Part shown: piece after piece, positions 20,720 to 32,375 of the stretch
Layout: each line of letters starts with the position of its first letter
Position numbering within the stretch: the first letter of the stretch is position 1
From: Phyto melanocephala
Taxonomy: Eukaryota > Arthropoda > Insecta > Diptera > Rhinophoridae
Length of the DNA: 64,000 bases
Direction: 5' to 3'
Assembly (NCBI GenBank): GCA_941918925.1
Contig: OW799233.1
Span: 76,201,797-76,265,796, forward strand
The notes under the pieces: generated by a model
What the model was told of the DNA's origin: nothing
Seen by the model: only the letters and a program-made list of their open reading frames with translations
Database searches by the model: none
Translations under genes and position numbers: made by a program

Positions 20720-23700
20720 TGTCCAACAACCATTGTTGTTTAAAGACAGGGTTTGCGGTAGGTAGGTAGGACCAGATCTTGCATTATGGCCAAAAATAAT
20801 CTTAAAGCTTTTGTTCTATCCGACTTCAGTGATAAGGACACCTGTACTATAGCCATCGTGAACAAGAGGCGAATAGTCTGGCTAATGAGCTGTTATATGG
20901 CGCACGATCATGGGGTGGACCCACCTAACTCCATCACCAGGAAGGCTATGTCTTACGCGAACGAAAGGAACATCGCTCTCATAACTTGCGCGGATGCCAA
21001 CGCGCACCATACCGTCTGGGGTAGCTCGGATACCAACCAAAGGGGTGAGTCACTCCTCGAATTTATAATTGAAAATGGACTAACAGTAGTTAATAGGGGT
21101 AATGAACCCACCTTTGTAGTTACTAACAGAAGGGAGGTTTTGGCTGTTACTCTTATTAGCGATAGGTATGTGAATTTTATAAGAATTTGGAGGGTGTCAA
21201 AGGACTGCTCTTTTTCCGATCACCTATATCTCACTTCGATTTATATTTCGAATTAGATTCTGAGTGTCATTTCTTGAATAGGAGAAAGACAAACTGGTCT
21301 GTTTATGCTGAGATGCTGAATAGAAAGCTCTCTTCATGTCCAGACTCCATTGACGATAAGTCCACTCTGGACTCCGTAACTGAGTTCTTGAGTAATGTAA
21401 TGGCTGAGGCAACCGATAACTCCTGTAGGAGAACTATTAGGAAAGGTAAGGCCAACCCCACTTGGTGGAAGGCTGAAATTGCGGGAAAGCATAAAGAATG
21501 CAGGAAACTATTCAATGAGGCTAAAAGGAGTGGATATTGGGCCACATATAAATCCTCGCTAAATGGGTTTAAAAACCTTATCAGAAGAGCCAAGTGGCAA
21601 TCCTAGAGAAAATTATGCAGTGAGGTGGAAAATTCTTCGGAGACAACTCGGCTATGAAAGATTTTATCTTCGAATCCATTAATACCAACATATATACAGA
21701 GGGCGGATGGTTCTTGGATCACAAGTAGCAAGGAAACGCTGGGGGTTTTCATGGAGACACATTTCCCAGGCTGTCTAGAGCAGGACTCTCCTCCTGCTGT
21801 TGACCACACGGATGCATATGACATATCGAATCTACCGATCACTGAGCATCGCATAAGATGGGCAGTCGGTAGTTTCCATCCCTTCAAGTCTCCAGGTCCT
21901 GATGGCATAATTCCAGCGGATCTACAGGAGAACATCGATATTTTAATGCCATGGCTTCTGGTGATATCCAAGGCATGCTCGCATTTATCCCATGTCCCAT
22001 CGAGGTGGACATCCTATAGGATTATTTTCATACCCAAGGGAAGTAAGGCCTCGCATACAAGGGCTGGAGACTTCAGGCCAATAAGTCTCTCCTCCTTCCT
22101 GCTTAAGACTCTGGAGAGGATTACTGATGTTTATATCAGATCGTCTCTAGGACCAGATGCTCTATCGGGGGCACAGCATGCCTATACGAAGGGCAAATCT
22201 ACGCAAACGGCGCTACACGCGCTGGTTGACCATATTGAAAAATCTCTGAACTACAGGGACTACATCTTGGTCGCCTTCCTTGATATTAAGGGCGACTTCA
22301 ACCATGTCAAACCGGATTCGGTTTTGAACGCCTTGAGATAACTGGACATAGATCCTGCGGTCAGTAGTTTTGTAGGAAAACTGCTGAAACATAGGCACAT
22401 AGAGTCAACTTTGGGCGCCTCTAGCATCTCCAAGGTGGCTGTAAATGGCACACCGCAAAGTGGCGTGCTTTCTCCACTACTATGGAACATCAACATTAAT
22501 AACCTGCTTAGGGCCATGGAGAATACATCCTGCATGACTGTTGCTTATGCGGACGATGTGGCTGTGGCAGCTACGGGCAAAGATCCTGGACTGCTCTCGG
22601 AGCTCTTGGAATCTGCGCTGGCGTTAATACTTAGATGGTGCCAGGGATGTGGGTTGGGAGTCAATCCTGCCAAAACGGAACTGTGTACTGTTCACGAGGA
22701 GGTACAAAATACCAACCTTTGCCACGCCTAGGATATATGGAGTGGCACTAGCGCTATCCGATAATGCCAAATATTTGGGTCTCATATTGGACAGCAAACT
22801 AAACTGGAACCTGAACACAGAGTCTAGGACCACTAAGGCGGCAACTGTATTATACTGATGCAAGAGGGCAATTGGCCTTAATTGGGGTATAAACCCCAGG
22901 AACTTATACTGGCTATACAATTCTGTCGTCAGACCAATTCTTTATTACGGAGCGGCAGTCTGGTGGGTGGCGCTGGAGAAGAGAATTCACCAGGACAGAT
23001 TCGAACGTATTATGAGAATGGCTGCGATTATGATAACAGGTGCTCTTAGGACCACACCATCTAAAGCACTGTTTACTATTTTGAACTGGTTACCACCAGA
23101 CATCCTGGCTAAGCAGATGACTGCAGACACCGCACTGAGGCTGAATGCCACAAGGTCATGGAAGTATATGAATTATGGACATGCGAGAATATTGGGTATG
23201 ATCAATATTGCTTCTCCTATTGATAACAAGGTACCTAAATCAGTATTCGATCCGGGTTTCGTGACGAATATACCAGATAGATCTGAATACGACAACGGCC
23301 TCCGACCTACGGAGAATGCCATCCAGATATTTACTGACGGATCGAAATCACATGCTGAAGCTGTTTGTGGTATCTTTTCGATCCAGTTGGGTTTGGAATT
23401 ATCCCTTAGGCTACGGATTCAGTATAATGAAATATCTGGCAGGGATATTTATATATTTACTAACAGCAAGGCGGCTATTAGGTCCCTTGAGAGTGTGTAC
23501 AGCACATCGAAAATTGCCCAAGAATGCCGGGTGTCTCTTGAGGAGATAGCGAGACATTCGACGGTTACCCTTGTGTGGGTTCCAGGACATGGGGATATTG
23601 ATGGTAATAATAGAGCTGAAGCACTTGCAAAAGCCGGTACCACCTTAGATTCGGCTGAATCCAGTTATGCTTTGGGTATTCCCTTATCGAAGGGTAAGCA

Positions 23701-23740
23701 GCTTATCTCGCATCAATTCTATTTGGATGCCAAGGCCTGA
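20720..23740 (+). pseudogene. LOA copy 2 ORF2, endonuclease-RT-RNase H, broken
   Basis: Endonuclease piece 20786-21256 has CADANAHHTVWGSSDTNQRG and FSDHLY, but the N-terminal QEPW part is deleted. After a frameshift, 21187-21606 covers the linker. RT spans 21751-22731: FKSPGPDGIIP, RPISLSSFLLKTLERITDVY, FLDIKGDFNHV, a nonsense TAA at 22339, GTPQSGVLSPLLWN and YADDVAVA. Another frameshift lies near 22690 and a TGA at 22857. RNase H pieces run 22967-23740: FTDGSK, ISGRDIYIFTNSKA, WVPGHGDIDGNNRAEALA. Not functional. Confidence 0.75.
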
Positions 23741-23942
23741 CATGGATGTGCCAAAGACGCAATATGCAGTGAATATGCCCCGTATCCACCTTAGGAACCT
23801 CATAGCGGAACACATGCGAAAAGGTTGAGTTTCCCTTACAACGACTTCTGCAGAAGTTGCGATAACGAGGAAGAGGAGGAGACAACTCAACATCTTTTTT
23901 TTAACCTAACCTATAATCAAACGGTATCCTAATGCATAGAAA

Positions 23943-24420
23943 ACAAGTAAGAGCGCTATATTCGGCCGTGCCGAATCTTATATACCCTTCACAACGTGAA
24001 TTCATGCAATAACAGTGGTTTGTGTCACCATTCATCCCATATGAAATACGTACATACATATAAAAACATACATATATAAAAACGTCCCATTGTAAAATTA
24101 TAAATTCACGTATGAATGTTAAAAAAAACAAAAAAAAAAAAAAATTTAAAAAAAAAAAAAATTTAAAAAAAAAAAAAATTTTTTTAAAAAAAAATTTTTT
24201 AAAAAATTATTATGTATATAATATATACAAAACAAAAAAAAATAAAAAAAAAATTAAAAAAAAAAAAATTTTAAAAAAAAATAATAATAAAAATATAAAT
24301 AATATATTAAATAAAAAATAAAAAAAAAAAATAAAAAAAAAAAATAAAAAAAAAATTTAAAAAAAAATTAAAAAAAAAATGTTTTGGCTCAGCTGGGATT
24401 CGATACAAATCTGAATTTAA
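23943..24420 (-). mobile_element. DINE-1-like element, reversed, with A/T expansion
   Basis: Begins (plus strand) acaagtaagagcgctatatt then the hairpin attcggccgtgccgaat and ttatatacccttcacaacgt: the 3' end of a DINE-like repeat read backwards. 24110-24385 is an almost pure A/T low-complexity tract. It ends with ttttggctcagctgggattc, the reverse of a tRNA T-arm-like motif seen in other copies. Confidence 0.65.
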
Positions 24421-24520
24421 CAGGTTTTATTTTAATTTGTTGGAAAATAAAATAGAATTCGCCATATTCTATATTGTATATTTCTTCTTCAATGATGTAA
24501 ATTTTGTATTTAAACTCCAT

Positions 24521-25535
24521 TGTTATACCCTTCACACAGTGAAAAAGGGTATATATAGGTTTGTCATTCCGTGTGAAATTTCTACAATTTTCATTTCCGA
24601 CCCCATAAGGTATATATTTTCTGAAAGCTTATGAATAAGGGAGTCGATTAAGCTCTGTCATTCTGTCCGTCTGTCCATGTGTATGTTGAAATCAACTTTT
24701 TGAAGGTCCCCGACATTACCAAGACCCGCGTGAGGCATTAGAATATCAGAAATATTATGGAGCAGATCGGTATTGAAAATCAGAAAAATCTGTTCATAAA
24801 CAACTGAGATATGAACAAAAAACCACGACCACCTCGTTTTTTTTTTACAACAACACACACCGGATGAACGTAGGTTCGAATCCCAGTTAAGGCAAAAAAA
24901 AATTTTTTTTTTTTATATAAATTTTATTTTTTTGTTGTGTACATACATAAACTCAATTTATAATTTTACAATGGTACGTTTTTGAGCGGATAAAATCATT
25001 ATAAAGAATAATGAAACATATTGTATGTATGTATGTACTCATTTATTTAAAGAAAACAAAATGTCACCGCGGCTTTCGCTGACAACGATGTGTGCGTAAG
25101 TGTGTAACAGCTGTAACTTTTATTCAACTTAGTGTGAGTGGTAGAAATACTTAAAAACACATACGTATTTTTATTCACCTCAACAGATTGCAATTAGCTC
25201 TGTTTAAGTTCCAAAATAATTCATAGGCTTGTAGTATAGTGGGTGCACTCCTAAACTATAAAACTGAAGGTTCGCTGTTCGATACCACTCCTTTTGTGTT
25301 TGCAACAATTTTTATTTTTGTTTTTTTAACATTTCATTGTGCTATTGTCGATATGAGTATTAAATGAAACATCATGGAAAAAAACCAAACTTAAACACAA
25401 ATTTATTTTTATGCATTTCTCCCATTGAGTAGTATACATCCGTAGATATTATACACAAACTACTGTTATGACTACACGTTGTGAAGGGTATATAAAATTC
25501 GGCAAGGCCGAATATAGCGCTCTTACTTGTTTTTT
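24521..25535 (+). mobile_element. DINE-1-like element, forward, full span
   Basis: Starts ttatacccttcacacagtga and has aaaagggtatatataggttt, ccgaccccataaggtatata, gggagtcgattaagctctgt and ctgtccgtctgtcc. It ends gaagggtatataaaattcgg then the hairpin and tatagcgctcttacttgttt (25535). The CTTGT end after a GC stem fits a Helitron-type 3' terminus. It stands head-to-head with the reversed copy at 23943-24420. The interior carries a tRNA-like segment at 25232-25285. Confidence 0.7.
25232..25285 (+). other. tRNA-like segment with pol III A and B boxes
   Basis: tagtatagtgg (25232-25242) fits the A box TRGYNNARNNG and gttcgatac (25277-25285) fits the B box GWTCRANNC, starting 45 nt apart as in a tRNA gene. 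The acceptor stem and a clean anticodon stem are not convincing, so it is a tRNA-derived head rather than a tRNA gene. A second copy with the same spacing is at 52170-52223. Confidence 0.55.
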
Positions 25536-26290
25536 GATAGTTTTAGGTGTAGTATGATATAAGAAATCTAGTGGCAGATTTTGAAAAACTTACACTGCGC
25601 AACAAAAGTACACTGCGCAAAAAAAATTTTTTTTTCTCTCCTAGAAATAAAAAAATGTGGACTATATGAATTTTGATGCCCTCAATTCAAATCTGTTTTC
25701 CCTTTTTTTTCTAGTACGAAGGATTTTCTTTTAAAGGCGGGGCATATTTCACCCCTAAATCGTTGGGTTTCCTTATGTATTTTATCATAACTTGTAAACG
25801 GGTTCTCCGATTTTAATAGCAGGAGAATCAGAAGATGCACCGGAAGATTTTGCTTAAACTAACCCAACACATTTCTTTTCTATCTATTACTATTTCGAAA
25901 AATTTAATGGCGAAAAAAATTTTTTCTACAAAATTCGTCAAATTTTTTGCTTTCAAAATGCAATAAATAAAATTAAAGAACCAAAAAGTTTAAATTTTTA
26001 AGATTTTTCCAAAAGCCACATTCCTAAGGAATAAAAGTCGGTATAAATATAAAACTCAATTGACGAATGTTGATTTTAAAGGTTTAAACTCACTCTTGAC
26101 AGACTGTATGTACATGCATACATATAATGATTTACGGTCTAATTAAAAAAAAAAAAATTTAAAATTGTAAGGCTCTTGCGAAACAGTATTTTTTTTATGA
26201 AAAAAGCCTTTATTATATTTATTTTATATTATTTAATACTTAATATACGGAAAAGTTAAACTAATAAAAATTCCTTAATAATTATTATGT
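25531..26290 (+). repeat. Unidentified ~740-bp dispersed repeat, copy 1
   Basis: Contains gatagttttaggtgtagtat, actgcgcaacaaaagtacac, ggcggggcatatttcacccc, acgggttctccgattttaat, agccacattcctaaggaata and aaaagcctttattatattta. The whole stretch recurs in reverse complement at 41094-41830. No terminal repeats are evident. Its far end abuts an ORF at 26275-26538 absent from the other copy, so both copies may derive from a larger element. Confidence 0.65.
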
Positions 26291-26538
26291 CGTATGTACA
26301 TACATATATCCTCATTAGTTGCATCATCGGTGTTAGGAAGAAGAAGTGTGATGGTTTCTGATGAAAAAGCTTTTTTATTAATTCGTTCTCTTTGCATACT
26401 GCAGCTTATAAAAGGGTCACTGCTCAGAAATAACCTATTTAAGACATCTTGATTTGTATCGCTTCTGCTTAATTTCCTCGAATAATTCGTACGATATAAT
26501 CGTAAGTGCTTATTTCTGGCCTCGGTAGCTTCTGACAA
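26275..26538 (-). CDS. Unidentified ORF next to the 740-bp repeat
   Basis: 87 codons from the annotated ATG, with the open frame continuing upstream past 26538 (QANIQLSEATEARNKHLRLY). The chain is Arg/Lys/Ser-rich with YSRKLSRSDTNQDVLNRL and FLSSDPFISCSMQRERINKK, and no domain I can name. It overlaps the end of the dispersed repeat by 16 bp and has the look of a C-terminal piece of a larger mobile-element protein. Could be chance, but the composition differs from the AT-rich background. Confidence 0.35.
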   Translation of the reverse strand: MSEATEARNKHLRLYRTNYSRKLSRSDTNQDVLNRLFLSSDPFISCSMQRERINKKAFSSETITLLLPNTDDATNEDICMYIRHNNY

Positions 26539-26647
26539 TTGGATGTTAGCCTGACACCTGGGTGCCCATGTATTTTTATGTACCTGTATTTATTTTTTGT
26601 AAACTTATTTTTGTGATTAATGCTTTTAAAAATTATTCTTATTAGGT

Positions 26648-27982
26648 TATGTTAGATTAGGTTGAAAAGGAGGGGCACTAAAAGCCCAAACCCATAACAG
26701 GTATACACTTATGCCCAGTTGGCATGTTGTGCGCTCCATGTCAGAACCGGAATTCCCAATTAAAAACCATAATCAAAATTTCCCATAAATATCGGACTAG
26801 TCCAAGAACTCAGTCCCCTCAATGTAATTCCTTATGGATCTCCAGTTCGAGTTCCCCAGGTACTTCAAATTCGGCATAGTATCCACTGTTAAATTCTCGC
26901 GTCTGATATGCCCAAGCGCAGGACAATGACAGATAGTGTATCAAAGTCTCATCCTCTTCCTCGCATGCTCTGCATGTTGTCTCCTCAGATAGTTTCATGC
27001 GAGCTAGATGAGTTCTCAACTCCGTATGACCTGTAATCACACTGGTTAGTCTCCTAAGTGTTGGCTTATTTAGTCTCAGAATTTCCTTTGATTTCCAAAG
27101 ATTTGGGTCACCCCATAGTATTTTTGTCGCTTTACCGATGTCAGTGCCTGCCATTTTCTGGCATGTTGCTCTTTCGCCCAACATTTAAGTTCATCCTTGA
27201 ATCGTTTAAGGGGTTTAGCGTTATCCAAAGTTATATTACTCTGAAGAGCTCCCATTTTGGATAATTTGTCGGCTTTCTCGTTTCCGATCAGCCCGTGATG
27301 GCTTGGTATCCATATTATCTTCAGATGTCCGCAATTTGCATATGAGTTTATCTCGCTTTTGAATTGCAGAACGTTCTGGGATTCAACTTTCTCCTTTCTC
27401 AATGTCTTAATCACTGATTGGCTATCTGTAAAGATACGAATCAGGGCTTCGCTATTCGTTTCCTTTATCCATTTAATTCCTTCCGTAATCGTCATGTTCT
27501 TAGCCTGGAAAATGGTATTGTGATCTGGTACACGGAAGTATTTGCTTCTGTTTGGGCTTATGTCGTATAAGACCACTCCAGTTTGGTCACCAATCCTTCA
27601 ACCGTCTGTGTAAAGAAAGATTCCTTGGGTGTTTTCTATCCTGGTTATTTCATCCCATTCTCCCTCTTTCGATATTATGGTGATGCAATTAGTATTTTCA
27701 TATATCTTCGGGATTTTATCACATATTACTTCCGTAATATTTCCCATATAGCCAAATTAATAGTATATTTTCAATGGCCATTGTCGATGTAGTCCTCACA
27801 CTAACGAGGCCTACATCATGATCGGCCGCAGTACACTCGTATATAGTTAATGTGTCATCCTTGGGCTTATGCCCCACTTTGAGCCTATCACTCTTCTGAA
27901 GAGGGCCCATATTCTCTGAGCCTTTGCCACTTTACACTCAATGTGGTCCTTCCAGGATAGTCTCCAATCAAGCACTATTCCT
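26648..27982 (-). mobile_element. LOA-clade element copy 3, 5'-truncated
   Basis: Minus-strand relative of copy 1, truncated within the RT thumb region (matches copy 1 from about 8488). It is flanked by a 13-bp duplication attcttattaggt at 26635-26647 and 27983-27995, showing a direct 5'-truncated insertion. Recognisable parts: thumb (27719-27910), RNase H with TDSQSV and HHGLIGNEKADKL (27076-27576) and the zinc-like C-terminus CRACEEEDETLIHYL (26819-27184). Internal deletion near 27740 and frameshifts make it dead. The 3' end carries the element's ccta repeats. Confidence 0.85.
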
Positions 27983-27995
27983 ATTCTTATTAGGT

Positions 27996-28805
27996 ACGTA
28001 TATTTATTTTTTTAACATATAATGTTTTGTAAAGCAGGTATATAAAAATATCTTTTATGGGGATGTGTGGGACATTCCCTTATAACTATTATGGATAATA
28101 AAAATTTTTTCAAATTTATAATTATAAGGCAGGTATTAACATTGTGAAGTTTTAAAAGTGATGCGAATAACAGTTGAAATCAATAATTCAAAATACATAA
28201 AAGTTTATGACGATATAAAGGTATAAGAAAAAGTGCCTGGTGAACAAAAATAGAAGAAATGTGAGAATTTAAAAAAGTCGTCAAAAATAATGGCGTAAAC
28301 TTGCTCACACTTTTTTTCTTGTTTCTAAAATTAGAGATTCCAAATTTTATTGTGGTATCAAACATAATTCCTAGAGATGCTAACCTCACTTTTAAAAACC
28401 TCTAGTTTTTTTTTTTGCAAAAAAAGTGTAAAAATTTTTTTTTTACTTTTGAACGAATTGTTTCAACATGACTATTCAACATATTTTAATTTTTTTTTTA
28501 CTTTTTTAAATAATTTTTAGTCAAACCTTTCAGCGAAAAAAATGATTGTTAAACCTTTGTTCGTTTGGCCGCAAAAAAAAATATCATATAAACATTCAGA
28601 AACCGAAAAAAAAACATTTAAATCTCATATAAATTTCTTGACTTTAGCAGGGTCTCAGAGCTACAAATCGCAACTAAAAGTCTTAAAAATTTACAATATA
28701 ATGTAAAATATTGTTGTCTGTCGAGCTGCGTGCTTAGTTTTTAAGATTTCTAAAAATTCAGTTTTGCCTTTTTAGCCAGCTTTTCAGGTCAAATACTCCT
28801 CTGTT
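27996..28805. other. AT-rich DNA, no gene seen
   Basis: Low-complexity AT sequence with many A/T homopolymers. 28765-28800 (agccagcttttcaggtcaaa) resembles 41863-41897 (ggctagcttttcaggcaaaa), a short shared element edge. No ORF of note. Confidence 0.35.
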
Positions 28806-29911
28806 AACCTGAAGAATGGCCAATTCTTTTGTCCACGTATGAGTGGTCGACCGCAGCCTGCGCATTCACCAATGCGGAAAACCTCATTTGGCTTTAAAAG
28901 GAGATACCTTATTCAGTGTGCAGCATATGTTGGTTCATCCGTCCAATGTACCTGGCGTTATTCAAGTTCTCCAGATGTTGTTTGGTCAACCTGAAAAAAA
29001 AATAAATTCAATAAAAAATGGAATAAACTCGTCACTAAAAGTCGACGAAAATAATTTAAAAACACTTTCCTCGCTAGCCATTAATGTTCGTGGTTACATC
29101 TCAACTATTAATGCTAGCAATTTATGTAATGCAAAACAATAGTAAAATGCTCAACATATCAATTACTTGATCGCGGGGATGGTGGGACATAGTAAGAAAA
29201 CACAAGCTTTGTAAGTTCTGTTCATTTAAACACAATGGTGAATGAAACAAGAAGAAAAGGTGCGGAAAAGAGGGGTGCGAATATTTTCGCCACTCTTTAT
29301 AACATCAATATTCTGACCTTGTAACTAAAAAAAACGAAATGTCAAAAGAACTAAATGCAGTTAGAAAAGAAGTTGTTAAGAGCACACATAGTAAATTAAA
29401 TGATATTTTATTTAAAATAATTCCAATTAAAGTATAAAGAAAAAATAAAATAATTAATAAAATAAAATAATAAAAAGGTGTTTTATCTCTCTTGTGTTTA
29501 CAGTGGTCGGGAGGTATGGAAAGAACTGAATAAAGTTCACAAAGATTAAAAGTTTACATTTCAGGTGGAAATAAGAAGCGTGTGACTGTGAATGTTTCTA
29601 CAGTAAAATATCTTAATTTGCCTATGCAATCTGTAGATTATAAAGTACTCTCGCAGCGTTACCGCCACTTGCGAAACTGGCCGATTCAGAGTTATAAAGA
29701 TGCTCTGAATTAAATCATTTTGATTTAGGTTTCACAAGTAAGATTCGTGAGGCTTCATTACAAGAGCATAACTTGAATGGCTCGTTTACGGTGCTGTTGA
29801 AGAAAATAAAATATCAAGTAGGAATTTAAATTTTCATATTTGTGATTGTAGCAAAAACAATCAAAATTTAGATGAGCTTGTGAAAAGTTTTTACTCCCTT
29901 GACAGTGTAGG
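28806..29911 (+). pseudogene. BEL/Pao element relic 1 (gag to protease/pol linker), interrupted
   Basis: Starts in a gag core (EEWPILLSTYEWS.., then VHPSNVPGVIQVLQMLFGQPE, 28843-29142) homologous to the gag of the nested BEL at 31198-32013. It continues with protease-side and linker shards (NFHICDCSKNNQNLDELVKS, FYSLDSVG, 29845-29910) and is cut by the LTR starting at 29912. Sequence after 35100 (VWYLPIFAV.., VVWDAAAKTNAVSLNSFLLK) is the RT start of the same relic. About 95 residues are missing across the junction. Confidence 0.7.
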
Positions 29912-30441
29912 TGTTATCGCTACTGCTAAAATCCACTAGAATTTATTATTATCTGTTGAAAAATACTCATTTCTAACTTTTTTTTACCCAGAACTGTATT
30001 TTGTTTTACTACTAAAATTTACATCATTAAATGATCTAATTTTATATACTTGTAAATGAAATGTCAAGTAGCGTCACTTTTTCGGCCATTTTTAAATCAT
30101 TAATTTGCCACTTTGTAAATTAACATTAAATTAAACGCAGTGTTCGGGATATTTAAAATTTTATTTTAAATAATAATAATTAAGAAGAGGAAATTTATTA
30201 TATGCAATTTCCCAGTGGTTTCCATACTAAAAAGTATTTTAATAGTAGAAGATATATTTGGTAATAAAGAATTTGAACTGAACCAAATTGTCTTCTGTAT
30301 TCAAGATCCAAGTGGAGGTCACTGGTGCGCTTTATGTGCCGACAACAATTTAAAATACTTTTTAAATAATCAACAGACAAACAGCCCCTGGACACCTGTA
30401 GCGTCTTAACATATATATTTGCCAATCGCAGTAAGTATAAA

Positions 30442-32375
30442 ATGAATTCAACTACTTCACAGAGTCAACAAAATGCTAAGTGTGCATTATGTCCAAGTCC
30501 CCCAAACGAAGATATGATTTCTTGTACCGATTGCCACAAAATATTTCACAAAAGTTGTATAAAGTTGTATAAATGTCACCTCTGACAAAACCTACAAATG
30601 TACAATTTGTTCTGCCACTAGAGCTGCTTCCCCTACAAGAAGTTACTCTTCTGTCAACTCTCGTATATCACAATCACGTCAAATTCAGCTTCAAAAGCTG
30701 GAGAAAAAAAAATGTTACAACAAGAATACCTAAATAAAAAGTACCATTTGCTTGAGCAAAATGTTGATTTAACTGATGACTGCTCAGTGGGTACCAAATG
30801 TGTACAAGATTGGGTAGACTCCCATCTAAATTCTCAAGGTTCCTCTAATGAACATAGCAAAAATTAATAAAACGCAAATAATAAATCAAACACTGCCCAA
30901 ATTTTGTGTGAAACTATTTATTCAGATTTGCCGACACATACGGTAAAACAAAACAATGCAACGGGCTTAACATTCAATGCAAATACAAATTTTGCCACTG
31001 AATCCAGTTTGCCATTACAATCTGTAACGTCAACCTTACCAACAGTAACAGCCACGGCAACAAATTTATACGCTGGATCACAAGTGCAAAGCTCAATGCC
31101 ATACGCAACAAATTCTGGTCCAATATTTGGCCCCACATATAGCTAATCACAGCGAATATTTTCAACAAATAATATCTGCTCAAATCAGCCACCACTTGTG
31201 ACTTACGTTGCATCAAATTTAAATTCTGCTCAAAATTTAAACTACAGTATGCCACCAGCTAATATTAATCGCCCACTGTCGTCAACAATAAATCCACAGT
31301 ATTACCAGCCAAGCAGTGCAACCATAAACAAATCTGCACAAAATGCACCGTATTTTCCCCAGGGTGTACCTATTATACAAAACACTTTACCAACAAATAT
31401 AAATGCCACACAAAATTTATCGCAAACTCACCTGACGTCTCGCCAATCACTGCCAAAAGAACTCCCAATTTTTACTAGTCTTCCAGAAGAATGGCCCGTA
31501 GTTTCTTCAACATTTGAGTGGTTTACAAATCTCTGTGCCGTCACGGAAGCTGAAAACTTAATAAGGTTACAACGATCACTAAGGGGGAATGCTTTAAAAA
31601 GCGTACAACATTTACTTATTCACCCTTCAAACGTTCCTTGGGTAATAAATGTACTTCGAATGTTGTACGGTCAACCAGAAAAAATTTTGTACTCTATTCA
31701 AAATAGAATAAAGTTGACCTCACCTGTAGATGAAAATAATTTAAATACACTTACCTCTTTTGTTATTAATGTACGGAGTTTGTTGTCAACAATAGAAGCG
31801 TGTAAACTTACAGATGAGTTGAACAATTCTTCACTTTTAAATGAATTGTTGCAAAAGTTACCATCTTCTTATCAAATGCAATCGGCATCACAAAGAGTAA
31901 ATTTGAATAATCAAAACAAAAAAGCAAACTTATGTGAATTTGCTAATTGGATTTTTAACTTAGGCCTCATTGCCAGTAGTGTCACAATAAATAATGACAA
32001 AAAAAGATCTTAAAAATAACAACAACAGCGTTAACAAAAAAATCGGTTTCACTATGAACAACAACAACAGCATACACAACAAGAAAGCATATTTACATGC
32101 ACACAGTAATGAACGTGTATGCTTTGCCTGTAACAGCAGTAAATGTTCATCGCTTGCAGTGTGTAAAAAAATTTTTGTTGTTTGATAGAAATGACAAATG
32201 GAATCTAATAAGAAAAAATAATCTGTGCAAATTCTGCTTATGCAAACATCGTGGTGAATGTAAAAAGAAGGTAAAGTGTGGTGAGGAAAAATGTGAATAT
32301 TATCACCATCCTTTATTGCATCGATATTCTGTTTCTGCAAATAATAATAATGAAACGTCAAATAATACACGGTAA
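30442..32375 (+). pseudogene. BEL/Pao Gag with N-terminal PHD-like finger
   Basis: ATG at 30442. Residues CALCPSPPNEDMISCTDCHK, FHKSC and, after a frameshift created by a duplicated gttgtataaa, YKCTIC form a C4HC3 PHD-type zinc finger, followed by a coiled coil (QLQKLEKK..). A Thr/Asn-rich linker spans 30904-31400. The capsid-like core (31480-32013) has LPEEWPVVSSTFEWF, AENLIRLQRSLRG, MLYGQPEKIL and LLQKLPSSY, typical of the BEL Gag family (DUF1759). The C-terminus (32097-32375) has CFACNSSKCSSLAVC and LCKFCLCKHRGEC, ending HHPLLH, a zinc-knuckle region split over frames. Stops at 30590, 31144 and 32011 make it a pseudogene. Confidence 0.75.

Larger units (their letters stand above)
18848..23911 (+). 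mobile_element. LOA-clade non-LTR retrotransposon (copy 2, different family, decayed)
   Basis: Flanked by tataatcagacggt (18834-18847) and tataatcaaacggt (23912-23925), a 14-bp target duplication with one mismatch. It ends 3' in ttaacctaacc. The 5.06-kb body has ORF1 (about 19000-20631) and ORF2 (about 20720-23740). It is a full-length insertion, but many stops and frameshifts mark it as older than copy 1. It lies in the 3' remains of the gypsy relic. Sequence differs enough from copy 1 to be a separate family. Confidence 0.8.

Noticed and set aside
24112..24321. Lys/Asn-rich 69-codon ORF
   Set aside because: Product of the poly-A tract in a DINE-like repeat.
25232..25285. A genuine tRNA gene
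   Set aside because: A and B boxes fit, but no acceptor stem or clean anticodon arm; kept as tRNA-like segment only.
30215..30409. 64-codon ORF between the BEL LTR and gag
   Set aside because: No domain; lies in the leader between the LTR and the Gag ATG at 30442, with a competing antisense ORF.
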